Shown here in pieces: positions 8,710 to 19,036 of a stretch of DNA of 64,000 bases; positions within the stretch are counted from its first letter, which is position 1, and each line of letters begins with the position of its first letter. The DNA lies in assembly GCA_963713505.1 (NCBI GenBank), contig CAVQMC010000028.1, positions 1 to 64,000 of the forward strand, in the 5' to 3' direction. Below the pieces are notes generated by a model. That model was not told the DNA's origin. It made no database searches and saw only the letters and a program-made list of their open reading frames with translations. The translations under genes and the position numbers were made by a program. The stretch comes from CAVQMC01 sp963713505. Its GTDB lineage: Bacteria; Bacteroidota; Ignavibacteria; Ignavibacteriales; Ignavibacteriaceae.

Positions 8710-10425
8710 TCAGCTTGTTTTCTTAATTTTTGCCCAGCTGTCTCTTAAAGGTACTGTTCTGTTAAAAACTAAATGATCTTCTTTAGTATCTTTTATATCT
8801 ACACAGAAATATCCTTGTCTTTCAAACTGAAATGAATCACCTGGTTTTGCGTTTTTTAATCCGGGTTCAAGATAACTATTTGTTAGGATTTCCAATGAAT
8901 TCGGATTAAGCAAATTTTTAAAATCCTCATCTTTTGAAGCGGCAGGATCTTCAACAGTAAATAATCTGTCATATAATCTTATCTCTGCATTGAAAGCATG
9001 TTTTGCAGAAACCCAGTGAATTGTTCCTTTAACTTTTTTACCGCTGTTATCCGATCCGCTTTTTGTTTCCGGATAATATGTGCAGTGAATTTCTTTTATT
9101 TCACCATTACTTTCATCTTTAACAAAACTTTCGCATTTAATTATATATGCATATCTTAAACGAACTTCGTTGCCGGGATATAATCTGTAAAATTTTTTGT
9201 GCGGCTCTTCCATAAAATCATCATGCTCAATATAAAGTTCTTTGGCAAAAGGTATTTTCCGGGTTCCCATTGATTCATCTTCAGGATTATTGATTGCTTC
9301 TAATTCTTCAATTTTATCATCAGGATAATTATCAATAATAAGTTTTACCGGTTTTAAAACTAGCCATAACCCGCTTAGCCTTTTTATTAAGATCTTCTCT
9401 TATGCTGTGTTCAAGCAGGGCAACATCAATCATATTATCACGTTTTGCAACTCCGACTTTCTCGGAGAAATTTCTAATTGATTCGGGCGTATAACCTTTT
9501 CTTCTATATGCCGAAAGAGTTGGCATTCTAGGATCATTCCAGCCGTCAACAATTTTTTCATTTACTAATTGAAGAAGTTTTCTTTTACTCATAAGAGTAT
9601 AACTTAAATTCAATCGTGCAAACTCAATCTGCTGAGGATGAAATATTTCAAGTTCATTAATGAACCAATCATAAAGAGGCCTGTGATTTTCAAATTCTAA
9701 AGTACAAATTGAATGTGTAATTCCTTCAATTGAATCGGATTGTCCATGAGCCCAATCGTACATTGGATAAATGCACCATTTGTCTCCGGTTCTATGATGA
9801 TTTGCATGTCTGATTCTATATAAAATCGGATCTCTTAAATTCATATTCGGAGAAGCCATATCTATTTTGGCTCTTAACACAAGTTTGCCGTCTTCAAATT
9901 CTCCATTTTTCATTTTTTCGAAAAGCTCTAAATTTTCTTCAACCGATCTATTTCTAAATGGACTTTCTTTTCCGGCTTCAGTAGGTGTTCCTCTGTTATT
10001 TTTAATTTCTTCCGTTGTTTGAGAATCCACATAAGCCTTGCCTTTTTTAATCAGCTTAACTGCATATTCGTATAAGCTGTTCAAAGTAATCTGAAGCATA
10101 AAATTCTCTGTCTCTCCCAATCAAAACCAAGCCACTTAATATCTTCTTTAATAGATTCAACATATTCAACTTCTTCTTTTGTGGGATTTGTATCATCGAA
10201 ACGCAGATTGCATTTTCCGTTATAATCTTTTGCGATTCCAAAGTTTAAACAAATTGATTTAGCATGACCAATATGCAAATATCCGTTTGGTTCTGGAGGG
10301 AAGCGTGTATGAACTTTTCCGTTATATTTATTTGTTTTTAAATCTTCATCAATAATTTCTTTTACGAAATTAGAAGTTCCGGTTTTATGTTCTTCATGAT
10401 TATTTACATTTTTGTCGTCAGCCAT
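8710..10425 (-). pseudogene. glnS: Glutaminyl-tRNA synthetase gene interrupted by frameshifts
   Basis: Together the frames encode a nearly full-length class I GlnRS (about 570 residues), which charges tRNA-Gln. The HIGH motif (PPEPNGYLHIGH), the GlnRS-specific CIYPMYDWAHGQSDSIEG region, the KMSKS equivalent (LMSKRKLL) and the C-terminal anticodon-binding barrel are all present. Continuity is broken near 10117-10121 (one G missing), 10101-10104 (one T missing on the coding strand), about 10072 (one extra base) and 9360-9362 (one extra base). Protein similarity resumes immediately after each break. That pattern fits sequence errors or very recent mutation better than old decay. It is 23 bases downstream of gltX in the same orientation. 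Confidence 0.85.
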
Positions 10426-10448
10426 TTATCAAGTCCTTTTTGATAATT

Positions 10449-11926
10449 TTAACTTTCTATAACTTGAATTTTTTGTAAAGCGGTATTTATTCTTTTAATA
10501 CATTCATCTTTGCCGAGAATAAATAATAAATCAAATACTCCCGGACCAATTCCCATTCCAGAAACAGCAAGCCTTACGGTGTGAATTAATTTACCTGCTC
10601 CAACATTAAATTTCTCTGCAGTTGATCTTAATGCATTTTCAAAGTCTTCTTTTTTAGGATTATTTAATTCTTGAAAACTTTCTGATAATGCTTTTCAAAT
10701 GTTCAGGAGTTTCTTCTTTCCATCTTTTTTTAATTACCTCAGGATCATAAGATTTCCGGTTCTTTATAAAAATAAGGACATTTATCAACATATTCTTTTA
10801 CAAATGAAACTCTTTCTCTCATCGCTTCAATAATTAAAATTAAATAATCATCTCTAAATTCTGAATCATCGTAACCAAATTCTTTCAAACTTTCTCTAAG
10901 CATCGGCAAAATATCATCTGCGGTTTTACTTCTAAGATGTTCTGCATTTAGCCAGTTTAGTTTTTCAACATTAAAAACTGCTCCTGATTTGTTAACTCTA
11001 TCTAAGGAAAAACTATTAATTAGTTCTTCCATATTAAAAAATTCCTGATTGTTTCCGGGATTCCATCCAAGAAGAGCAACAAAAGTTAAGTAATGCTTCT
11101 TTTAAATATCCTTTTGCTCTGTAATCTTCAACGGCAACATCTCCCTGGCGTTTACTTAGTTTTGATCTGTCCGGATTTAATAAAAGAGGGAGGTGAGCAA
11201 ATTTTGGTTTTTCCCATCCGAAAAAATCATAAAGCAAAACATGTTTTGGCGTAGAAGAGAGCCATTCTTCTCCGCGGATAACATGAGTGATTTTCATTGA
11301 ATGATCATCAACTACATTTGCAAGATGATAAGTAGGGTATCCATCACTTTTAATGAGAACTTGATCATCAACAATATTGCTGTCGAATTCAACTCTTCCT
11401 CTAATTTCATCATCAACAATTATTGTTTGATCAGGCTGAACATTTAGCCTTACAACTCTTGGAGCATCCGAATTTAATTTTTCATAATTTCTTCTTTGCT
11501 TAAATGCAGACAATGTTTATCGTATTTGGGTTGAAGTCCTTCTTTCTGTTGTTTGTCTCTTAGTTCTTTTAATCTTTCCGGAGAACAAAAACAGTAATAA
11601 GCATTTCCGTTTTTAATTAGTTCATCGGTATGTTTATTATAAATTTTCAGTCTTTCAGATTGTAAATAAGGTCCGTAATCTCCTTCATTTCCGGGGCCTT
11701 CATCATATTCAAGACCAGCCCATTTTAAAGTTGAAATTAAATTTTCAACTGCACCTTCCACAAATCTGTTCCTGTCGGTATCTTCAATTCTTAAAATGAA
11801 TTGACCTTTTTGATTTTTAGCAAAAAGATAATTGTACAATGCAGTTCTTAATCCGCCGATATGCAAATATCCGGTTGGGCTTGGAGCAAATCTGACTCTT
11901 GGAATTTCGTTAATCATTTTATGCAA
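10449..11926 (-). pseudogene. gltX: Glutamyl-tRNA synthetase gene interrupted by frameshifts
   Basis: The combined frames encode a class I GluRS of about 490 residues. It has the HIGH motif (PSPTGYLHIGGLRTA), a catalytic-fold segment with IEDTDR, KLSKRQGD as the KMSKS motif, and a helical anticodon-binding C terminus ending near KIQVIES. Four single-base breaks interrupt it: 11478-11482 (A run one short on the coding strand), 11081-11084 (T run one long), 10753-10755 (A run one long) and about 10692-10695. All lie in or next to homopolymers. GluRS is normally essential and no second copy is visible here, so the breaks may not be real. It is upstream of glnS, probably cotranscribed. Confidence 0.85.
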
Positions 11927-12039
11927 TAGAAATAGTTAAAAAATAGATAACAAAGTTAATAAAGTTAAAAGACTTTTGGGAAATATTCAGAAGTGATATT
12001 TCAAAAAGATGACGAAAAACAATTAATAAGTAAAATATA

Positions 12040-14403
12040 TTAAGCCTGGTTAACCTTTGAACTGGTATAATATTTTACTTTTTCAATAAATTCCTGGCTG
12101 TCAATCGGTTTTGGAATATAATCTGTTGCACCGGCTTCCAGGCATTTTTCTCTATCGCCTTTCATTGCAAAAGCTGTTAATGCAATAATTGGTGTATCTT
12201 TATAATCGTTTAATTGTCTGATTCTTTCGGTAGCTTCAAATCCGTTCATTACCGGCATCTGCATATCCATAAGAATTAAATCGTACTTTTGTTTTTGCAC
12301 TTCGTCAAGAGCTTCCTGGCCATTTTCAACAACTACTATGGAATCAAAATCGTTTTTCTTTAATAAACGAGTTACAATTATTTGTGAATGTTTATAATCT
12401 TCAACTAATAGAATTTTCGTAACATCAGTTTTTTCAATTAATTCTTCGGGTTCAGCCGGTTCTTCATATCTATTAATCATCTGACTGATTGTCTGCGAAA
12501 GATCTTCAATATTAGTACTGTTTTTTTCCAACAGATCCTCAAACAAACCGTCGATCTTCTTTAATTCTTCCTGATAATTTTCTTTTCCTGTATAAATTAT
12601 AACAGGCAGTTTTGAAAACTGCGGTTTTGATTTTATTTGTTTAATAAGATCAAATCCATTCAGTTCCGGCATATCAAGATCAATTATTGCAAGATCCAAA
12701 TTCATATTATCAATCATTGCATTTACTCTTCCGGAATGAGATTCTGCAACTGGATTAAATCCTAAATTCTCAACTGCTTCCTTCATTAAATTTAATGTAG
12801 GAACATCATCATCAACAATTAAAATATTAGAATCTTTTTTAAGTTTGTAACTTGTTAATACTTCTACCAGATAATTATAGTTAACAGGTTTTACAAAATA
12901 TTCAACAGCACCCATTAAAAATGCTTTTTGCTGTTCTGCTTCAACAGAACAAATTATAACCGGAGTATTCTTTGTGCTCGGATGTTCGCGCATTTCTTTT
13001 AATAATTCAAAACCATTTGCATCGGGAAGAATGATATCCATTAATACAGCAAGAAAACTTTCTTTTTCAAGAATCTTTCTTGTTTGTTCTGCGGAGTTTA
13101 CAATTACAGGTTCATAACCCCATTTATTTAGATAATTACTCAACAATTTAGAAGTGGCATAATCATCTTCAATAACTAATATTTTATTTTTTTGTCCCGG
13201 TTTTGGAAGCATACTAATTTGTGTTTCAATATCTGTTTTTACTACAGGTTCAGCAGCTATTGTAAAATTGTAAGTATTGCCTTTACCTACAGCACTTGTA
13301 ATTTCGAAACTGCCGTTTAACTCTTCAATATATCTTTTAGCTAATATTAATCCAAGTCCGGTTGAATTACCGATTTTATTGCTACCAATATCATTAAGTG
13401 CGAAAGGTTTAAAAACATCTTTTAATTGTTTTGTTGTTAAGCCCGAACTTGTATCGGTAATTCTAAAGTTAAGTCGGTTTTTAGCAACTGCAGCAACGGA
13501 AATAGCTATTCTTCCTTTTTCAGTCAATCTAAGAGACCATGTTAAAATATTTACGAAAATATATCTTAAAATGGGACCGTCAATTTTATATTCTTTAGGA
13601 ATATCTTTATCAACATTAACTAAAAATTCAACACTTCCGTTCTCAACCTTTTCTTTAAATACTTTTACAATATCTTCTATGAAATTTTTAACGTTGGTTG
13701 TACTGATAGATTCTTTCTTAATTCCTACATCTAGTTTTGATATATCAATGAGATCATTAATTAATGCAAGAAGGTTAAAAGCATTTTCTTTTAAGGTTAA
13801 AACATATTCGGATTGAGTTGTTGTCAGATTTTCTTCATTTAATAATGAAGCAAATCCCATTATACTATTTGTGGGAGTTCTTAGTTCGTGCGAAATATTT
13901 GTTACGATTTCACTTACAGAAGTGTTAACACTTCCATGCCTGTTAACCCAAATTCTTAAAAGAACCGATAATGAATCTCCAATTAGTGATAAATTATCTT
14001 TATCATTTTGAGTAAAAGGAGTTTTCTTAGCAATTTTAATTAAAGCTTTGTCACTATCAGTTATTTTAACAACAATACAATTTTCAAACTGAACAAATTC
14101 AGAAGCTTGTATTGAACATTCATTCTGATTGTTTCCAAGTGAAGGGTAGGCAGAACTTTTCAATGCGCTGCAATTTTCACAATTGAATTCGGACTTTGGA
14201 ATAAAAGATTTCTTTGCGCTTCCGGCTTTTCCCAAAACTACAAGTTTGTTTTCTTGATCTACATTGAACAAGACTGCAGCGTCAAGTTCATATTCACTTA
14301 CTAAAAAATTGCACAAGTTGTCCGGGAATTCGTTTGAGGATTTTACCGCTGATTTTAACAACGAGTTGTACTTATTAAGGAACTCTATTTTAAGACTCTG
14401 CAT
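12040..14403 (-). CDS. Hybrid histidine kinase with three receiver domains and a degenerate ATPase
   Basis: The 787-residue protein appears cytoplasmic. Residues 1-150 form a GAF-like sensor with a Cys cluster (Cys75, Cys78, Cys96, Cys109), possibly redox or metal sensing. HisKA follows with His172 (NISHELRTP). The HATPase region (about 235-385) keeps the G2-like STGLGL loop, but its N box reads NILTWSLR with Trp289 where the metal-binding Asn is expected, and its G1 box reads DTSSG in place of DxGxG. Three receivers follow (about 407-520, 535-645, 662-780) with Asp456, Asp575 and Asp713. No output domain is present. It may act as a phosphorelay or phosphatase hub rather than an autokinase; that is inference. 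Confidence 0.85.
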   Translation of the reverse strand: MQSLKIEFLNKYNSLLKSAVKSSNEFPDNLCNFLVSEYELDAAVLFNVDQENKLVVLGKAGSAKKSFIPKSEFNCENCSALKSSAYPSLGNNQNECSIQASEFVQFENCIVVKITDSDKALIKIAKKTPFTQNDKDNLSLIGDSLSVLLRIWVNRHGSVNTSVSEIVTNISHELRTPTNSIMGFASLLNEENLTTTQSEYVLTLKENAFNLLALINDLIDISKLDVGIKKESISTTNVKNFIEDIVKVFKEKVENGSVEFLVNVDKDIPKEYKIDGPILRYIFVNILTWSLRLTEKGRIAISVAAVAKNRLNFRITDTSSGLTTKQLKDVFKPFALNDIGSNKIGNSTGLGLILAKRYIEELNGSFEITSAVGKGNTYNFTIAAEPVVKTDIETQISMLPKPGQKNKILVIEDDYATSKLLSNYLNKWGYEPVIVNSAEQTRKILEKESFLAVLMDIILPDANGFELLKEMREHPSTKNTPVIICSVEAEQQKAFLMGAVEYFVKPVNYNYLVEVLTSYKLKKDSNILIVDDDVPTLNLMKEAVENLGFNPVAESHSGRVNAMIDNMNLDLAIIDLDMPELNGFDLIKQIKSKPQFSKLPVIIYTGKENYQEELKKIDGLFEDLLEKNSTNIEDLSQTISQMINRYEEPAEPEELIEKTDVTKILLVEDYKHSQIIVTRLLKKNDFDSIVVVENGQEALDEVQKQKYDLILMDMQMPVMNGFEATERIRQLNDYKDTPIIALTAFAMKGDREKCLEAGATDYIPKPIDSQEFIEKVKYYTSSKVNQA

Positions 14404-14649
14404 TATATTTTAATTTCTTTGTGACTTCATTACTTTTAATTAAAACAGCTAATTACAAATATAAATATTTGATCAATAAAAAAGAAAATCGTCTAAAATT
14501 AAACAATTTCTCCAACTATGCAAATATTATTTTCGGTTATTTTGATTTTATTTTTCCCTTAATTTTTCAAAAAAAATAAGTAATACTAAATTAATAACAC
14601 ATTCTTCACACTTTCTTCATTCAAGAAATTTATTTTTATTTTGAAAATT

Positions 14650-15138
14650 ATGAAAGGAAGTAAAAGCACGATTCCAATTGATACTATAGAAACTAAATTA
14701 AAAACATTACAATTGGAGAATAAAATGCACAGTAAAGCAAGCGTGCTTATTTCAGTTAACGAAGGTATTATTGCTTTAGATTTAAAGAATTCTCTTCTTA
14801 ATTTAGGATTTAACGTAAAACTTTCTCCTAAAAATAAAATTATTAATAATTTAGATTTTAAAGATTTTCCGGATTTATTAATAATTGACACTGATTTCCT
14901 CTCTCAGCTTCAAATCGATGAGGTCATTAAATTTTATTCTATTTTTAATGTCGCTTTGATATTTATATCCAGCAAAAACAAACGGTATTTTGATTCAATA
15001 AATAATATCAAAGACAAAGTATTTATATTATTTAAACCATTTGATGAAGAGAATTTAATTAAGATTGTAAATTCTGCATTAATCATTAATTTTAAAGTAA
15101 AACAAATACCGGAAAATCAAACTTTTCATTCTGCTTAA
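14650..15138 (+). CDS. Divergent receiver-like protein
   Basis: This product of about 162 residues resembles a lone response-regulator receiver after a short N-terminal helix. VLISVNEG stands where the acidic pair should be, DLLIIDTDF carries the candidate phospho-Asp, FISS corresponds to the Thr/Ser position, and FKPFDEENL carries the conserved Lys-Pro. The missing acidic pair makes Mg-dependent phosphorylation doubtful. I chose ATG 14650; a TTG nine bases upstream is an alternative. It is transcribed away from the triple-receiver kinase 246 bases off and converges on the next gene, so it may work with that kinase. Confidence 0.55.
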   Translation: MKGSKSTIPIDTIETKLKTLQLENKMHSKASVLISVNEGIIALDLKNSLLNLGFNVKLSPKNKIINNLDFKDFPDLLIIDTDFLSQLQIDEVIKFYSIFNVALIFISSKNKRYFDSINNIKDKVFILFKPFDEENLIKIVNSALIINFKVKQIPENQTFHSA

Positions 15139-15155
15139 AAACATATTTAATCTCA

Positions 15156-17153
15156 TCAATAATTAACATCAATCTGTATTCCAAATCTATTATCGGAATT
15201 TCCGTTGATTTGTGAATATCCAGAACCCAATTTTTTCTCTCCAGGTTTAAATATCTCGGAATATTTACATGAAATTTCTACTGATTTGAATATTTCATAT
15301 TTGGCAAGAATGTACCATTTTACCCCTTCTCCGAATAATGCAGCATTTTGGAAGATTCCTGCTAAACCATTTTCGTACTGGTAAATTGCAGAATTAAAAG
15401 AATCTGTTTTGAAGATGCTAAATCTTGTATAGCAAGTTAAATTTTTAAAAGGTATGAATCTTATATCTTGGGAAAACATTAATCCTTCTTCAACATTTCC
15501 GTTTTTTATAAAGATTTTATTGTATTCGAATCTTCCTTTAAGTCTTAATTTTTTTGAAATATTATAAATAATTTCCGTCCTGATATTTTGTTTAATTCTT
15601 TGGAGAGGTTCTTTGTTAAAATCGATGGAATAAACCTCTAGTTTATTTTCATATTTGAATCGAAGTCTGGTTTGTATTTTTTTTAATGGTCTGGATTCCA
15701 GATTGAATAAAAATTCGTCACCTTCATTCGGCAGAGGATTTCCGTAAGTTGAATATGGAAACTTAAATTGATCATAATAGAAGTTTAAAATTCCTATTGG
15801 AGATCTCCATCTGAGTCCATTATAAAATCCAAATTCATTGGAGGTTTTTCCGGATCTTTCACCAAAACCAAATCCGTGAAGATTTATATAATCTTTCGGA
15901 TAATTCCTGATTAAACTAACAAAAGTAAATTTAGAATTAACCGATAAATTAAAACCAACTAACGTTGCAAGCGAATTTCCGCAGTAAGAATTTTCTCCAA
16001 ACAGATTGATCTTATCAAAATAAAAATCATAATAAAAAGAATAGTAATTGAATTTATTACCTGATAAATCATAAACAGAACCCGGCAGAAAAGAATTGCT
16101 GAACATAGATTGATAAAATAAAATTCCTGTATTCAAAAAGTTTTCAATATTGTATTTTAAAATAGAACCATAACTTGTTTCATCAGCCTTTTTTCTTTTT
16201 TTGATTTCATTTACAGTTCTGTGATAACCAGTTATCGGAGTTGAAGTTATAAAACCGGAAATTGTATCAACTCCGGCATCAAATTTATTTTTAGAGTAAA
16301 AAGCAGTTAAATCAAAATTGCTTAACGAAATATTTAAAGCTGTTCCTCTAAAAAAATTATTTTCAGTTGAACTTGAATAAGTTTTAATACTTTTTTGTTT
16401 TTTCTTAACCGGATAAACTGCATTAGAGCCTTTTGAAAATCCGTACGGACTCCATAAAGCCAAACCTTGGCCAAATTCAATAATGTAATCACCGGCAACA
16501 AAATTTTTTACAATTCCAAAATTATTTAAAGCTAAATATCCGGATGTGAAATCATTTAGATTTCTTTCTCCCGGATCTTTTTCCGTAAGGAAGCCGAGTT
16601 TAAATTTATCGTAAACATTTGCTTTAATCCTGTTGTAAATTTTGTATTTTGAACCGGAAAATTTATTATCTGCAAAACCGTTTTCAGTCATTAAATCTTC
16701 ATTCATTCTGCTTCTTAGTTTTAAATTGGAAGCTGAACTTAAACTGTTCCAAAAACTTTTATGTTCTATTTTAGATGAATTTTTGACAGTAACAAACGGC
16801 AAAGATTTTTTAACTATATCATCCGGCAGTTTTTCTATCATATAAAGTTCATTTGTAGAAAAGAATTTTCCGTATTTTTTTCTATGATCGATAATTAATT
16901 TTGCCGCTACTTGGTTCAAATACGGAATCTGCTCAAGATCTGAAATGGTTGCTTCATTTAAATTAATCGGATTATTCAGTAAATCTTCAATTTCACCAGC
17001 TTCATCGGAATTATCCGATTCGGATGAAGATTCCTGCATAATATTTTCAAGTGTTTCATCCACCTTATTGTGCAGCGTATCCGATTGAGGAAAAGTTTTA
17101 TAAAAAGGTAAAAGTATAAATAAAACGAAAATTGTTTCCTTAAAATCCCTCAT
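15156..17153 (-). CDS. Exported protein with N-terminal helix-hairpin-helix and beta-barrel domain
   Basis: The 665-residue protein has a signal peptide (residues 1-22), a Ser/Glu-rich linker, then an HhH motif of the ComEA type at about 58-110 (NPINLNEATISDLEQIPYL and AAKLIIDHRKKYGKF). The rest (about 130-665) consists of alternating aromatic beta strands typical of a large outer-membrane barrel, ending in IQIDVNY. HhH folds usually bind DNA nonspecifically, and joining one to a barrel is a known but little-studied Bacteroidota/Ignavibacteria architecture. DNA uptake is one possible role. It is 30 bases downstream of a PorV/PorQ-like gene on the same strand. Confidence 0.7.
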   Translation of the reverse strand: MRDFKETIFVLFILLPFYKTFPQSDTLHNKVDETLENIMQESSSESDNSDEAGEIEDLLNNPINLNEATISDLEQIPYLNQVAAKLIIDHRKKYGKFFSTNELYMIEKLPDDIVKKSLPFVTVKNSSKIEHKSFWNSLSSASNLKLRSRMNEDLMTENGFADNKFSGSKYKIYNRIKANVYDKFKLGFLTEKDPGERNLNDFTSGYLALNNFGIVKNFVAGDYIIEFGQGLALWSPYGFSKGSNAVYPVKKKQKSIKTYSSSTENNFFRGTALNISLSNFDLTAFYSKNKFDAGVDTISGFITSTPITGYHRTVNEIKKRKKADETSYGSILKYNIENFLNTGILFYQSMFSNSFLPGSVYDLSGNKFNYYSFYYDFYFDKINLFGENSYCGNSLATLVGFNLSVNSKFTFVSLIRNYPKDYINLHGFGFGERSGKTSNEFGFYNGLRWRSPIGILNFYYDQFKFPYSTYGNPLPNEGDEFLFNLESRPLKKIQTRLRFKYENKLEVYSIDFNKEPLQRIKQNIRTEIIYNISKKLRLKGRFEYNKIFIKNGNVEEGLMFSQDIRFIPFKNLTCYTRFSIFKTDSFNSAIYQYENGLAGIFQNAALFGEGVKWYILAKYEIFKSVEISCKYSEIFKPGEKKLGSGYSQINGNSDNRFGIQIDVNY

Positions 17154-17183
17154 AGTTTTTTTTATTTATTTTAAGATTAAAAA

Positions 17184-18035
17184 TCAGAATCCAAGATTTT
17201 TTCTTATTAATTTATTTCGGTTTTCAGACTTATTAAAATGGATAATAATTCCAGCTTGATGAGTTAAACCTAGATCCGGGTGAGTAAAAAATGCATAATC
17301 CAAACTGAAAATTGAATAGTTAATTCCGATTCCTGCAGAATATTTGCTTGGCTCATTTGCAAAACCCGTTCTAATTGAAAGATATTTTATAATGTTATAT
17401 TCAATACCAAACTCAACGGATGCGTTATATCTTATATCTTTTTCTAATCCAATATTTAGTGATAAGTTTTTTAAAATATCATAACTGAAACCCGAATTAA
17501 AAACCATCGGAATTTGATCATCTTCATTCCCGATTGTAGCTTTATTTAAATTTGAAATAAAAAAGCCCCATCTAATAAAATCTGTTAAATACGCGAGTCC
17601 GCCAATATCAAAATAAAAAACTGAAGTGCTTCCGTAGTTTTTAATTGAATAATTATGGTAATTAATTGCAGTTCCTACAAAGAATTTATTTTTGATCTTA
17701 TAAGAAAAACCTAAAATAATTTTTGTTTCTTTATAAAGATCGAAACCGTAACTCATTCCACCGACAGCAACAGAACCAAAAGAAAAAGGTTCATTGTAAG
17801 CGATATATCCGTTTGCAAGTTCTTTCAAACCAAAAGGAGCAGGGGAATAGTAAATCCCAATTTCCCTCCAGTTCATTTGTGCTAAACCGGCAGGATTATT
17901 AAAAAGTGAAAAGACATCATTACTCAAAGCAACTCCCGAATTAGACATGGAAATTTGTTTGGCTCCCGGATTGATTTGTGCAAATGATAGAGAAGTTATT
18001 GAAACAAATAGCAGAATTCTATGTAAAATACCCAT
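17184..18035 (-). CDS. PorV/PorQ-like outer-membrane protein
   Basis: This 283-residue protein starts with a signal peptide ending in SLSFAQ. The next segment, GAKQISMSNSGVAL followed by SLFNNPAGLA, is the hallmark N-terminal plug of the FadL-like PorV/PorQ barrel family. The remaining strands read as a 14-strand-type barrel (for example FVGTAINYHNYSI and SIRTGFANEP). In type IX secretion such proteins shuttle or anchor cargo at the surface, although the family has many unassigned members. It is cotranscribed with the HhH-barrel gene and lies divergent from the DUF4835/PorD-like gene, which supports an envelope role. Confidence 0.7.
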   Translation of the reverse strand: MGILHRILLFVSITSLSFAQINPGAKQISMSNSGVALSNDVFSLFNNPAGLAQMNWREIGIYYSPAPFGLKELANGYIAYNEPFSFGSVAVGGMSYGFDLYKETKIILGFSYKIKNKFFVGTAINYHNYSIKNYGSTSVFYFDIGGLAYLTDFIRWGFFISNLNKATIGNEDDQIPMVFNSGFSYDILKNLSLNIGLEKDIRYNASVEFGIEYNIIKYLSIRTGFANEPSKYSAGIGINYSIFSLDYAFFTHPDLGLTHQAGIIIHFNKSENRNKLIRKNLGF

Positions 18036-18131
18036 TATATTTTGTATGATTTGTATGAATTGTAATGTTGTTAGATAATATTGAAATTCCTATATTAAAT
18101 CAACTAATTATTAAAATAATTGGGTTTTTAA

Positions 18132-19016
18132 ATGAAAAAATTAGTCGTCTTATTTCTGCTCCTTTCTTCTGCAGTATTTGCCCAGGAATTGAACTGTAAT
18201 GTTACTGTAAGTGTTGAAGGTCTACCTGTTGTTAACAGAGATATTCTATCCGGATTTGCAAATACGGTAGAAACATACATGAATAAAACCAAATTTACTT
18301 CAGATGAATGGGACGGTGATAAGATAAATTGCTCTTTGAATATTTATTTTACAGGTGCTTCGAGCGAAACAAATTATTCAGCACAAGTTGTAATTGTTAG
18401 TCAAAGGCCAATATATAAATCTCAACTGGATTCACCTGTACTTACAATTAACGACGGCCAATGGTCGTTTACATATCAGAAAAACCAGCCTCTAGTATTT
18501 AATCAATCGATATTTGATCCGCTTACAAGTTTTTTAGATTATTATGCTTATATAATTATAGGAATGGATCTAGATACCTGGCAGCCTTTAGGAGGAACTC
18601 CGTTTTTTTCCAAAGCATATGATATAGTAAATATGGGAGCAAACAGTTCATTTTCACAAGGCTGGTCAAAATCAAGCGGAAGTTACAGCAGATACGGCTT
18701 AGTAGATAATTTATTAAATGATAAATACAGAGCTTTTAGAGAAGCAATTGCAGATTATTATTTAGGAATCGATTATTATACAACTAATAAAAAAGCAGCT
18801 CAGCAGAAAATGGTAAAATTGATAAATACTTTGGATGCAATGAGAAATAAAGTTGATATAAACAGTACTTTGATTAAAGTTTTCTTTGATGCAAAAAGCG
18901 GTGAAATAGTGGAAAGATTAAAAGATTATCCGGATAAAAATATTTTTAGTATGTTAAAGAAAATTGATCCGCCTCATTCAGCAAAATATGATCAGGTTTT
19001 GGATGGGAAGATATAA
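18132..19016 (+). CDS. porD: DUF4835 (PorD-like) exported protein
   Basis: The 294-residue product has a signal peptide ending in AVFAQ and the layout of DUF4835. That includes LNCNVTVSVEG near the N terminus, FASSET-like NCSLNIYFTG, YYAYIIIGMDLDTW in the middle, and a C-terminal helical part with DAMRNKVDINSTLIKVFFDAK. Members of this family are called PorD and are associated with type IX secretion in Bacteroidota; the biochemical role is unresolved. It is a single gene divergent from the PorV/PorQ-like gene and converges with the cyclophilin fusion. The family assignment is strong; the gene symbol is given by family only. Confidence 0.75.
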   Translation: MKKLVVLFLLLSSAVFAQELNCNVTVSVEGLPVVNRDILSGFANTVETYMNKTKFTSDEWDGDKINCSLNIYFTGASSETNYSAQVVIVSQRPIYKSQLDSPVLTINDGQWSFTYQKNQPLVFNQSIFDPLTSFLDYYAYIIIGMDLDTWQPLGGTPFFSKAYDIVNMGANSSFSQGWSKSSGSYSRYGLVDNLLNDKYRAFREAIADYYLGIDYYTTNKKAAQQKMVKLINTLDAMRNKVDINSTLIKVFFDAKSGEIVERLKDYPDKNIFSMLKKIDPPHSAKYDQVLDGKI

Positions 19017-19036
19017 TTGATTGCAAATTTATAAGT

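Noticed and set aside
13277..13816. A 179-codon frame on the plus strand
   Set aside because: It is fully inside the triple-receiver kinase on the other strand and shows no protein-like pattern of its own.
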